In this document: piece by piece, positions 52,745 to 64,000 of the stretch
Numbering within the stretch: the stretch's first letter is position 1
How the letters are laid out: every line of letters begins with the position of its first letter
NCBI GenBank assembly: GCA_035222895.1
Contig: JAVYIG010006552.1
Span: forward strand, 1 to 64,000
DNA from: Strongylocentrotus droebachiensis
Lineage: Eukaryota; Echinodermata; Echinoidea; Camarodonta; Strongylocentrotidae
Direction of reading: 5' to 3'
DNA: 64,000 nt
Translations under genes and position numbers: made by a program
Notes under the pieces: generated by a model
Seen by the model: only the letters and a program-made list of their open reading frames with translations
Told to the model about the DNA's origin: nothing
Databases searched by the model: none

Positions 52745-55700
52745 AACGTGTTCTGTATTATATACAGCCCACCTGATAAAGAGAAACCGTGACGTCATCC
52801 ACGTATTACTAACTACGCAAAGTTCTACAGAAATTTGCAATTTCAACTTTCAATTGAAAATTTCGACATGATCCCACCATCTGATTAAAAAACAAAAGGC
52901 ACAACTTTTATAGCCCATAGTCTCAGCTATAACATCCAAAAATTTAGGAGAACATAGAGCACAAATGAGCTAGATAGGGCTCAAAGATTAATGTCATGTA
53001 GATCCATGATTTGAACGAAATTGGCACCTCCCATAGGCTTAACACGCAAATTAAGAAAATCTGTCCAGTTAGCTCTAATCGCAATTTTCACTATGATGAC
53101 GTCATCAAAATGAAAAATAATGTGCAGTGATCTTGTAGACAATCGCCTCAACTACAAGATATCAACATTAGGAAGAGATTCAATTGAAATTTACAGAGAT
53201 ACAATCAATTTTTCCATAAATATGCTGACGTCATAATATGCAAATTCGTATTTTGAGTTCCAAGGTCAATATGATGGTGACACGATATATTTAATGGCCA
53301 AATGAGACATGAAATCACATCTCCCACTCATACTCTATCCGAATATGAACAAACATTGAGGGTTCCCGTGCATTCCAAAGAGCCATAAGGGTTTTATATA
53401 GGCATGTTGTTGCCCATATATGCTATGTATTACAAGAGTTCGCGCACACGGACATTTATCTTGAACGGACGCTCATTCCCTTAATAATGGTCGTAAGGAG
53501 ATAAACATGGTATCAAATTGTTCGGAAAAATATGAGGAATACTGTGTCAAAAAATACCCGGGAGGAATTATTTTGCGTTCGGCCGTGACAAACGAAAACG
53601 CGCGCGCATGCGCGTGCGCGCGACTCTTTATAAAATGCCATTGCTAATAATGGCGTACGCGCGCGTTTTTGGACCTGAAATTGACCGGACTGATATTGAC
53701 CTTGATCATGATAAATATGAATGAGAAAAAACTTTCCGTTATGAAGATATGATCATATGTTGATTTTCACAAAATGGCGCCTAGATAGCGTTATCAGTCA
53801 AGGTCAAGGTTGAAAACCTTACTGTGCTCTTTCCTCATGCCAATAAATATGTGTGCCAAATTTCAAGGCAATTGATTGAGCCATTTTCAAGTTATCCTGC
53901 TAACAAAAAAGTGGCGAGAATTAAGAAAATTTTTCTAACGAAAACATAAGGTGTTCTGTATTATATACAGCCCACCTGATAAAGAGAAACCGTGACGTCA
54001 TCCACGTATTACTAACTACGCAAAGTTCTACAGAAATTTGCAATTTCAACTTTCAATTGAAAATTTCGACATGATCCCACCATCTGATTAAAAAACAAAA
54101 GGCACAACTTTTATAGCCCATAGTCTCAGCTATAACATCCAAAAATTTAGGAGAACATAGAGCACAAATGAGCTAGATAGGGCTCAAAGATTAATGTCAT
54201 GTAGATCCATGATTTGAACGAAATTGGCACCTCCCATAGGCTTAACACGCAAATTAAGAAAATCTGTCCAGTTAGCTCTAATCGCAATTTTCACTATGAT
54301 GACGTCATCAAAATGAAAAATAATGTGCAGTGATCTTGTAGACAATCGCCTCAACTACAAGATATCAACATTAGGAAGAGATTCAATTGAAATTTACAGA
54401 GATACAATCAATTTTTCCATAAATATGCTGACGTCATAATATGCAAATTCGTATTTTGAGTTCCAAGGTCAATATGATGGTGACACGATATATTTAATGG
54501 CCAAATGAGACATGAAATCACATCTCCCACTCATACTCTATCCGAATATGAACAAACATTGAGGGTTCCCGTGCATTCCAAAGAGCCATAAGGGTTTTAT
54601 ATAGGCATGTTGTTGCCCATATATGCTATGTATTACAAGAGTTCGCGCACACGGACATTTATCTTGAACGGACGCTCATTCCCTTAATAATGGTCGTAAG
54701 GAGATAAACATGGTATCAAATTGTTCGGAAAAATATGAGGAATACTGTGTCAAAAAATACCCGGGAGGAATTATTTTGCGTTCGGCCGTGACAAACGAAA
54801 ACGCGCGCGCATGCGCGTGCGCGCGACTCTTTATAAAATGCCATTGCTAATAATGGCGTACGCGCGCGTTTTTGGACCTGAAATTGACCGGACTGATATT
54901 GACCTTGATCATGATAAATATGAATGAGAAAAAACTTTCCGTTATGAAGATATGATCATATGTTGATTTTCACAAAATGGCGCCTAGATAGCGTTATCAG
55001 TCAAGGTCAAGGTTGAAAACCTTACTGTGCTCTTTCCTCATGCCAATAAATATGTGTGCCAAATTTCAAGGCAATTGATTGAGCCATTTTCAAGTTATCC
55101 TGCTAACAAAAAAGTGGCGAGAATTAAGAAAATTTTTCTAACGAAAACATAAGGTGTTCTGTATTATATACAGCCCACCTGATAAAGAGAAACCGTGACG
55201 TCATCCACGTATTACTAACTACGCAAAGTTCTACAGAAATTTGCAATTTCAACTTTCAATTGAAAATTTCGACATGATCCCACCATCTGATTAAAAAACA
55301 AAAGGCACAACTTTTATAGCCCATAGTCTCAGCTATAACATCCAAAAATTTAGGAGAACATAGAGCACAAATGAGCTAGATAGGGCTCAAAGATTAATGT
55401 CATGTAGATCCATGATTTGAACGAAATTGGCACCTCCCATAGGCTTAACACGCAAATTAAGAAAATCTGTCCAGTTAGCTCTAATCGCAATTTTCACTAT
55501 GATGACGTCATCAAAATGAAAAATAATGTGCAGTGATCTTGTAGACAATCGCCTCAACTACAAGATATCAACATTAGGAAGAGATTCAATTGAAATTTAC
55601 AGAGATACAATCAATTTTTCCATAAATATGCTGACGTCATAATATGCAAATTCGTATTTTGAGTTCCAAGGTCAATATGATGGTGACACGATATATTTAA

Positions 55701-58700
55701 TGGCCAAATGAGACATGAAATCACATCTCCCACTCATACTCTATCCGAATATGAACAAACATTGAGGGTTCCCGTGCATTCCAAAGAGCCATAAGGGTTT
55801 TATATAGGCATGTTGTTGCCCATATATGCTATGTATTACAAGAGTTCGCGCACACGGACATTTATCTTGAACGGACGCTCATTCCCTTAATAATGGTCGT
55901 AAGGAGATAAACATGGTATCAAATTGTTCGGAAAAATATGAGGAATACTGTGTCAAAAAATACCCGGGAGGAATTATTTTGCGTTCGGCCGTGACAAACG
56001 AAAACGCGCGCGCATGCGCGTGCGCGCGACTCTTTATAAAATGCCATTGCTAATAATGGCGTACGCGCGCGTTTTTGGACCTGAAATTGACCGGACTGAT
56101 ATTGACCTTGATCATGATAAATATGAATGAGAAAAAACTTTCCGTTATGAAGATATGATCATATGTTGATTTTCACAAAATGGCGCCTAGATAGCGTTAT
56201 CAGTCAAGGTCAAGGTTGAAAACCTTACTGTGCTCTTTCCTCATGCCAATAAATATGTGTGCCAAATTTCAAGGCAATTGATTGAGCCATTTTCAAGTTA
56301 TCCTGCTAACAAAAAAGTGGCGAGAATTAAGAAAATTTTTCTAACGAAAACATAAGGTGTTCTGTATTATATACAGCCCACCTGATAAAGAGAAACCGTG
56401 ACGTCATCCACGTATTACTAACTACGCAAAGTTCTACAGAAATTTGCAATTTCAACTTTCAATTGAAAATTTCGACATGATCCCACCATCTGATTAAAAA
56501 ACAAAAGGCACAACTTTTATAGCCCATAGTCTCAGCTATAACATCCAAAAATTTAGGAGAACATAGAGCACAAATGAGCTAGATAGGGCTCAAAGATTAA
56601 TGTCATGTAGATCCATGATTTGAACGAAATTGGCACCTCCCATAGGCTTAACACGCAAATTAAGAAAATCTGTCCAGTTAGCTCTAATCGCAATTTTCAC
56701 TATGATGACGTCATCAAAATGAAAAATAATGTGCAGTGATCTTGTAGACAATCGCCTCAACTACAAGATATCAACATTAGGAAGAGATTCAATTGAAATT
56801 TACAGAGATACAATCAATTTTTCCATAAATATGCTGACGTCATAATATGCAAATTCGTATTTTGAGTTCCAAGGTCAATATGATGGTGACACGATATATT
56901 TAATGGCCAAATGAGACATGAAATCACATCTCCCACTCATACTCTATCCGAATATGAACAAACATTGAGGGTTCCCGTGCATTCCAAAGAGCCATAAGGG
57001 TTTTATATAGGCATGTTGTTGCCCATATATGCTATGTATTACAAGAGTTCGCGCACACGGACATTTATCTTGAACGGACGCTCATTCCCTTAATAATGGT
57101 CGTAAGGAGATAAACATGGTATCAAATTGTTCGGAAAAATATGAGGAATACTGTGTCAAAAAATACCCGGGAGGAATTATTTTGCGTTCGGCCGTGACAA
57201 ACGAAAACGCGCGCGCATGCGCGTGCGCGCGACTCTTTATAAAATGCCATTGCTAATAATGGCGTACGCGCGCGTTTTTGGACCTGAAATTGACCGGACT
57301 GATATTGACCTTGATCATGATAAATATGAATGAGAAAAAACTTTCCGTTATGAAGATATGATCATATGTTGATTTTCACAAAATGGCGCCTAGATAGCGT
57401 TATCAGTCAAGGTCAAGGTTGAAAACCTTACTGTGCTCTTTCCTCATGCCAATAAATATGTGTGCCAAATTTCAAGGCAATTGATTGAGCCATTTTCAAG
57501 TTATCCTGCTAACAAAAAAGTGGCGAGAATTAAGAAAATTTTTCTAACGAAAACATAAGGTGTTCTGTATTATATACAGCCCACCTGATAAAGAGAAACC
57601 GTGACGTCATCCACGTATTACTAACTACGCAAAGTTCTACAGAAATTTGCAATTTCAACTTTCAATTGAAAATTTCGACATGATCCCACCATCTGATTAA
57701 AAAACAAAAGGCACAACTTTTATAGCCCATAGTCTCAGCTATAACATCCAAAAATTTAGGAGAACATAGAGCACAAATGAGCTAGATAGGGCTCAAAGAT
57801 TAATGTCATGTAGATCCATGATTTGAACGAAATTGGCACCTCCCATAGGCTTAACACGCAAATTAAGAAAATCTGTCCAGTTAGCTCTAATCGCAATTTT
57901 CACTATGATGACGTCATCAAAATGAAAAATAATGTGCAGTGATCTTGTAGACAATCGCCTCAACTACAAGATATCAACATTAGGAAGAGATTCAATTGAA
58001 ATTTACAGAGATACAATCAATTTTTCCATAAATATGCTGACGTCATAATATGCAAATTCGTATTTTGAGTTCCAAGGTCAATATGATGGTGACACGATAT
58101 ATTTAATGGCCAAATGAGACATGAAATCACATCTCCCACTCATACTCTATCCGAATATGAACAAACATTGAGGGTTCCCGTGCATTCCAAAGAGCCATAA
58201 GGGTTTTATATAGGCATGTTGTTGCCCATATATGCTATGTATTACAAGAGTTCGCGCACACGGACATTTATCTTGAACGGACGCTCATTCCCTTAATAAT
58301 GGTCGTAAGGAGATAAACATGGTATCAAATTGTTCGGAAAAATATGAGGAATACTGTGTCAAAAAATACCCGGGAGGAATTATTTTGCGTTCGGCCGTGA
58401 CAAACGAAAACGCGCGCGCATGCGCGTGCGCGCGACTCTTTATAAAATGCCATTGCTAATAATGGCGTACGCGCGCGTTTTTGGACCTGAAATTGACCGG
58501 ACTGATATTGACCTTGATCATGATAAATATGAATGAGAAAAAACTTTCCGTTATGAAGATATGATCATATGTTGATTTTCACAAAATGGCGCCTAGATAG
58601 CGTTATCAGTCAAGGTCAAGGTTGAAAACCTTACTGTGCTCTTTCCTCATGCCAATAAATATGTGTGCCAAATTTCAAGGCAATTGATTGAGCCATTTTC

Positions 58701-58762
58701 AAGTTATCCTGCTAACAAAAAAGTGGCGAGAATTAAGAAATTTTTTCTAACGAAAACATAAG

Positions 58763-58952
58763 GGCCCGAATTCACAAAGCAAGGTTTGAGCTCAGACCGG
58801 GTTTGAGCTCAAACCTCCTTTTGTTTCGCCAAACCTCCTTTTGTTATTTACAAACCAGGTTTGTAAATAACAAAAGAAGGTTTGGCGAAACAAAAGGAGG
58901 TTTGACCTCAAACCTTGGTCTGAGCTCAAACCTTGCTTTGTGAATTCGGGCC
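58763..58952. mobile_element. 190-bp palindromic MITE, copy in C unit 7
   Basis: Same element, same site and same flanks as the other copies, preceded by the linked GAAATTTTTTCTA variant. Confidence 0.88.
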
Positions 58953-61900
58953 AACGTGTTCTGTATTATATACAGCCCACCTGATAAAGAGAAACCGTGA
59001 CGTCATCCACGTATTACTAACTACGCAAAGTTCTACAGAAATTTGCAATTTCAACTTTCAATTGAAAATTTCGACATGATCCCACCATCTGATTAAAAAA
59101 CAAAAGGCACAACTTTTATAGCCCATAGTCTCAGCTATAACATCCAAAAATTTAGGAGAACATAGAGCACAAATGAGCTAGATAGGGCTCAAAGATTAAT
59201 GTCATGTAGATCCATGATTTGAACGAAATTGGCACCTCCCATAGGCTTAACACGCAAATTAAGAAAATCTGTCCAGTTAGCTCTAATCGCAATTTTCACT
59301 ATGATGACGTCATCAAAATGAAAAATAATGTGCAGTGATCTTGTAGACAATCGCCTCAACTACAAGATATCAACATTAGGAAGAGATTCAATTGAAATTT
59401 ACAGAGATACAATCAATTTTTCCATAAATATGCTGACGTCATAATATGCAAATTCGTATTTTGAGTTCCAAGGTCAATATGATGGTGACACGATATATTT
59501 AATGGCCAAATGAGACATGAAATCACATCTCCCACTCATACTCTATCCGAATATGAACAAACATTGAGGGTTCCCGTGCATTCCAAAGAGCCATAAGGGT
59601 TTTATATAGGCATGTTGTTGCCCATATATGCTATGTATTACAAGAGTTCGCGCACACGGACATTTATCTTGAACGGACGCTCATTCCCTTAATAATGGTC
59701 GTAAGGAGATAAACATGGTATCAAATTGTTCGGAAAAATATGAGGAATACTGTGTCAAAAAATACCCGGGAGGAATTATTTTGCGTTCGGCCGTGACAAA
59801 CGAAAACGCGCGCGCATGCGCGTGCGCGCGACTCTTTATAAAATGCCATTGCTAATAATGGCGTACGCGCGCGTTTTTGGACCTGAAATTGACCGGACTG
59901 ATATTGACCTTGATCATGATAAATATGAATGAGAAAAAACTTTCCGTTATGAAGATATGATCATATGTTGATTTTCACAAAATGGCGCCTAGATAGCGTT
60001 ATCAGTCAAGGTCAAGGTTGAAAACCTTACTGTGCTCTTTCCTCATGCCAATAAATATGTGTGCCAAATTTCAAGGCAATTGATTGAGCCATTTTCAAGT
60101 TATCCTGCTAACAAAAAAGTGGCGAGAATTAAGAAAATTTTTCTAACGAAAACATAAGGTGTTCTGTATTATATACAGCCCACCTGATAAAGAGAAACCG
60201 TGACGTCATCCACGTATTACTAACTACGCAAAGTTCTACAGAAATTTGCAATTTCAACTTTCAATTGAAAATTTCGACATGATCCCACCATCTGATTAAA
60301 AAACAAAAGGCACAACTTTTATAGCCCATAGTCTCAGCTATAACATCCAAAAATTTAGGAGAACATAGAGCACAAATGAGCTAGATAGGGCTCAAAGATT
60401 AATGTCATGTAGATCCATGATTTGAACGAAATTGGCACCTCCCATAGGCTTAACACGCAAATTAAGAAAATCTGTCCAGTTAGCTCTAATCGCAATTTTC
60501 ACTATGATGACGTCATCAAAATGAAAAATAATGTGCAGTGATCTTGTAGACAATCGCCTCAACTACAAGATATCAACATTAGGAAGAGATTCAATTGAAA
60601 TTTACAGAGATACAATCAATTTTTCCATAAATATGCTGACGTCATAATATGCAAATTCGTATTTTGAGTTCCAAGGTCAATATGATGGTGACACGATATA
60701 TTTAATGGCCAAATGAGACATGAAATCACATCTCCCACTCATACTCTATCCGAATATGAACAAACATTGAGGGTTCCCGTGCATTCCAAAGAGCCATAAG
60801 GGTTTTATATAGGCATGTTGTTGCCCATATATGCTATGTATTACAAGAGTTCGCGCACACGGACATTTATCTTGAACGGACGCTCATTCCCTTAATAATG
60901 GTCGTAAGGAGATAAACATGGTATCAAATTGTTCGGAAAAATATGAGGAATACTGTGTCAAAAAAGTACCCGGGAGGAATTATTTTGCGTTCGGCCGTGA
61001 CAAACGAAAACGCGCGCGCATGCGCGTGCGCGCGACTCTTTATAAAATGCCATTGCTAATAATGGCGTACGCGCGCGTTTTTGGACCTGAAATTGACCGG
61101 ACTGATATTGACCTTGATCATGATAAATATGAATGAGAAAAAACTTTCCGTTATGAAGATATGATCATATGTTGATTTTCACAAAATGGCGCCTAGATAG
61201 CGTTATCAGTCAAGGTCAAGGTTGAAAACCTTACTGTGCTCTTTCCTCATGCCAATAAATATGTGTGCCAAATTTCAAGGCAATTGATTGAGCCATTTTC
61301 AAGTTATCCTGCTAACAAAAAAGTGGCGAGAATTAAGAAAATTTTTCTAACGAAAACATAAGGTGTTCTGTATTATATACAGCCCACCTGATAAAGAGAA
61401 ACCGTGACGTCATCCACGTATTACTAACTACGCAAAGTTCTACAGAAATTTGCAATTTCAACTTTCAATTGAAAATTTCGACATGATCCCACCATCTGAT
61501 TAAAAAACAAAAGGCACAACTTTTATAGCCCATAGTCTCAGCTATAACATCCAAAAATTTAGGAGAACATAGAGCACAAATGAGCTAGATAGGGCTCAAA
61601 GATTAATGTCATGTAGATCCATGATTTGAACGAAATTGGCACCTCCCATAGGCTTAACACGCAAATTAAGAAAATCTGTCCAGTTAGCTCTAATCGCAAT
61701 TTTCACTATGATGACGTCATCAAAATGAAAAATAATGTGCAGTGATCTTGTAGACAATCGCCTCAACTACAAGATATCAACATTAGGAAGAGATTCAATT
61801 GAAATTTACAGAGATACAATCAATTTTTCCATAAATATGCTGACGTCATAATATGCAAATTCGTATTTTGAGTTCCAAGGTCAATATGATGGTGACACGA

Positions 61901-63768
61901 TATATTTAATGGCCAAATGAGACATGAAATCACATCTCCCACTCATACTCTATCCGAATATGAACAAACATTGAGGGTTCCCGTGCATTCCAAAGAGCCA
62001 TAAGGGTTTTATATAGGCATGTTGTTGCCCATATATGCTATGTATTACAAGAGTTCGCGCACACGGACATTTATCTTGAACGGACGCTCATTCCCTTAAT
62101 AATGGTCGTAAGGAGATAAACATGGTATCAAATTGTTCGGAAAAATATGAGGAATACTGTGTCAAAAAATACCCGGGAGGAATTATTTTGCGTTCGGCCG
62201 TGACAAACGAAAACGCGCGCGCATGCGCGTGCGCGCGACTCTTTATAAAATGCCATTGCTAATAATGGCGTACGCGCGCGTTTTTGGACCTGAAATTGAC
62301 CGGACTGATATTGACCTTGATCATGATAAATATGAATGAGAAAAAACTTTCCGTTATGAAGATATGATCATATGTTGATTTTCACAAAATGGCGCCTAGA
62401 TAGCGTTATCAGTCAAGGTCAAGGTTGAAAACCTTACTGTGCTCTTTCCTCATGCCAATAAATATGTGTGCCAAATTTCAAGGCAATTGATTGAGCCATT
62501 TTCAAGTTATCCTGCTAACAAAAAAGTGGCGAGAATTAAGAAAATTTTTCTAACGAAAACATAAGGTGTTCTGTATTATATACAGCCCACCTGATAAAGA
62601 GAAACCGTGACGTCATCCACGTATTACTAACTACGCAAAGTTCTACAGAAATTTGCAATTTCAACTTTCAATTGAAAATTTCGACATGATCCCACCATCT
62701 GATTAAAAAACAAAAGGCACAACTTTTATAGCCCATAGTCTCAGCTATAACATCCAAAAATTTAGGAGAACATAGAGCACAAATGAGCTAGATAGGGCTC
62801 AAAGATTAATGTCATGTAGATCCATGATTTGAACGAAATTGGCACCTCCCATAGGCTTAACACGCAAATTAAGAAAATCTGTCCAGTTAGCTCTAATCGC
62901 AATTTTCACTATGATGACGTCATCAAAATGAAAAATAATGTGCAGTGATCTTGTAGACAATCGCCTCAACTACAAGATATCAACATTAGGAAGAGATTCA
63001 ATTGAAATTTACAGAGATACAATCAATTTTTCCATAAATATGCTGACGTCATAATATGCAAATTCGTATTTTGAGTTCCAAGGTCAATATGATGGTGACA
63101 CGATATATTTAATGGCCAAATGAGACATGAAATCACATCTCCCACTCATACTCTATCCGAATATGAACAAACATTGAGGGTTCCCGTGCATTCCAAAGAG
63201 CCATAAGGGTTTTATATAGGCATGTTGTTGCCCATATATGCTATGTATTACAAGAGTTCGCGCACACGGACATTTATCTTGAACGGACGCTCATTCCCTT
63301 AATAATGGTCGTAAGGAGATAAACATGGTATCAAATTGTTCGGAAAAATATGAGGAATACTGTGTCAAAAAATACCCGGGAGGAATTATTTTGCGTTCGG
63401 CCGTGACAAACGAAAACGCGCGCGCATGCGCGTGCGCGCGACTCTTTATAAAATGCCATTGCTAATAATGGCGTACGCGCGCGTTTTTGGACCTGAAATT
63501 GACCGGACTGATATTGACCTTGATCATGATAAATATGAATGAGAAAAAACTTTCCGTTATGAAGATATGATCATATGTTGATTTTCACAAAATGGCGCCT
63601 AGATAGCGTTATCAGTCAAGGTCAAGGTTGAAAACCTTACTGTGCTCTTTCCTCATGCCAATAAATATGTGTGCCAAATTTCAAGGCAATTGATTGAGCC
63701 ATTTTCAAGTTATCCTGCTAACAAAAAAGTGGCGAGAATTAAGAAATTTTTTCTAACGAAAACATAAG

Positions 63769-63958
63769 GGCCCGAATTCACAAAGCAAGGTTTGAGCTCA
63801 GACCGGGTTTGAGCTCAAACCTCCTTTTGTTTCGCCAAACCTCCTTTTGTTATTTACAAACCAGGTTTGTAAATAACAAAAGAAGGTTTGGCGAAACAAA
63901 AGGAGGTTTGACCTCAAACCTTGGTCTGAGCTCAAACCTTGCTTTGTGAATTCGGGCC
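63769..63958. mobile_element. 190-bp palindromic MITE, copy in C unit 11
   Basis: Same element and site. The window ends 42 bp after it, so the array continues beyond the edge. Confidence 0.88.
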
Positions 63959-64000
63959 AACGTGTTCTGTATTATATACAGCCCACCTGATAAAGAGAAA

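Larger units (their letters stand above)
50182..64000 (+). repeat. Family C tandem array, 11 near-identical units
   Basis: Taking GAGAAACCGTGACGTCATCC as the unit start, units begin at 50182, 51385, 52781, 53984, 55187, 56390, 57593, 58989, 60192, 61396, 62599 and 63995 (cut by the window edge). Plain units are 1203 bp; three are 1396 bp because of a 190-bp MITE plus 3-bp duplication; one (60192) is 1204 bp from an extra G at about 60966. The body is a diverged B: three intact CRE palindromes, ATGCAAAT after the core CRE, a palindromic CG tract (CGCGCGCATGCGCGTGCGCG) and TCAAGGTCAAGG. The boundary hairpin is CTGTAT/ATACAG. No coding capacity. Confidence 0.97.

Noticed and set aside
60918..61136. 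72-codon frame in one family C unit
   Set aside because: It exists only because of a single extra G at about 60966; the other units are shifted and stopped.

Overview
This is non-bacterial DNA, almost certainly from an animal and most likely a marine invertebrate. It is AT-rich and dominated by transposable elements and tandem repeats, with splice-site-like signals, short TTAGGG-type runs, a Penelope-like retroelement remnant and one very large rolling-circle transposon gene. The phylum cannot be fixed from the sequence alone. No conserved cellular gene is recognisable, and no CRISPR array, operon or rRNA is present.

Layout. Positions 1-7713 are a 144-bp hairpin-containing satellite of about 53 copies, with a 19-unit (2737-bp) higher-order period. 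Positions 7717-11455 are tandem copies of a ~1.15-kb repeat (family B), rich in TGACGTCA palindromes and alternating CG tracts. Positions 11456-22348 are a mosaic of nested inverted-repeat elements. These include a 911-bp foldback element with 441-bp arms and a 9-bp target duplication, several small MITE-like elements, a decayed Penelope-like GIY-YIG fragment, and three splice-bounded, phase-compatible open segments that may be the 3' end of an unknown gene.

Positions 22349-33859 are a single uninterrupted 3836-residue reading frame, the centrepiece of the window. It encodes a Helentron-type (Helitron superfamily) polyprotein: PHD finger, a duplicated [herpesvirus-tegument-like cysteine protease + OTU protease] module whose first protease copy has lost its catalytic cysteine, a basic repeat region, a DUF6570-like cysteine-rich region, HUH Rep nuclease, PIF1-type helicase and an AP-endonuclease-like C-terminus. 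Two strong hairpins lie downstream (34251-34314 and 34407-34450) and are candidates for the element's 3' end.

Positions 34741-48250 return to family B and a longer variant (D) carrying a tRNA-like promoter module, in the same orientation as the B copies before the Helentron. Positions 48800-64000 are a third, highly homogeneous array (family C, 1203-bp unit). Four of its units carry the same 190-bp palindromic MITE at the same site.

B, C and D are one related superfamily. All share the CRE-octamer core and a hairpin at the unit boundary. The stem sequence of that hairpin differs between subfamilies while base pairing is kept. A testable idea is that they are non-autonomous elements mobilised or amplified by rolling-circle machinery like that encoded at 22349-33859; no terminal sequence shared with the Helentron was found by eye to prove it.
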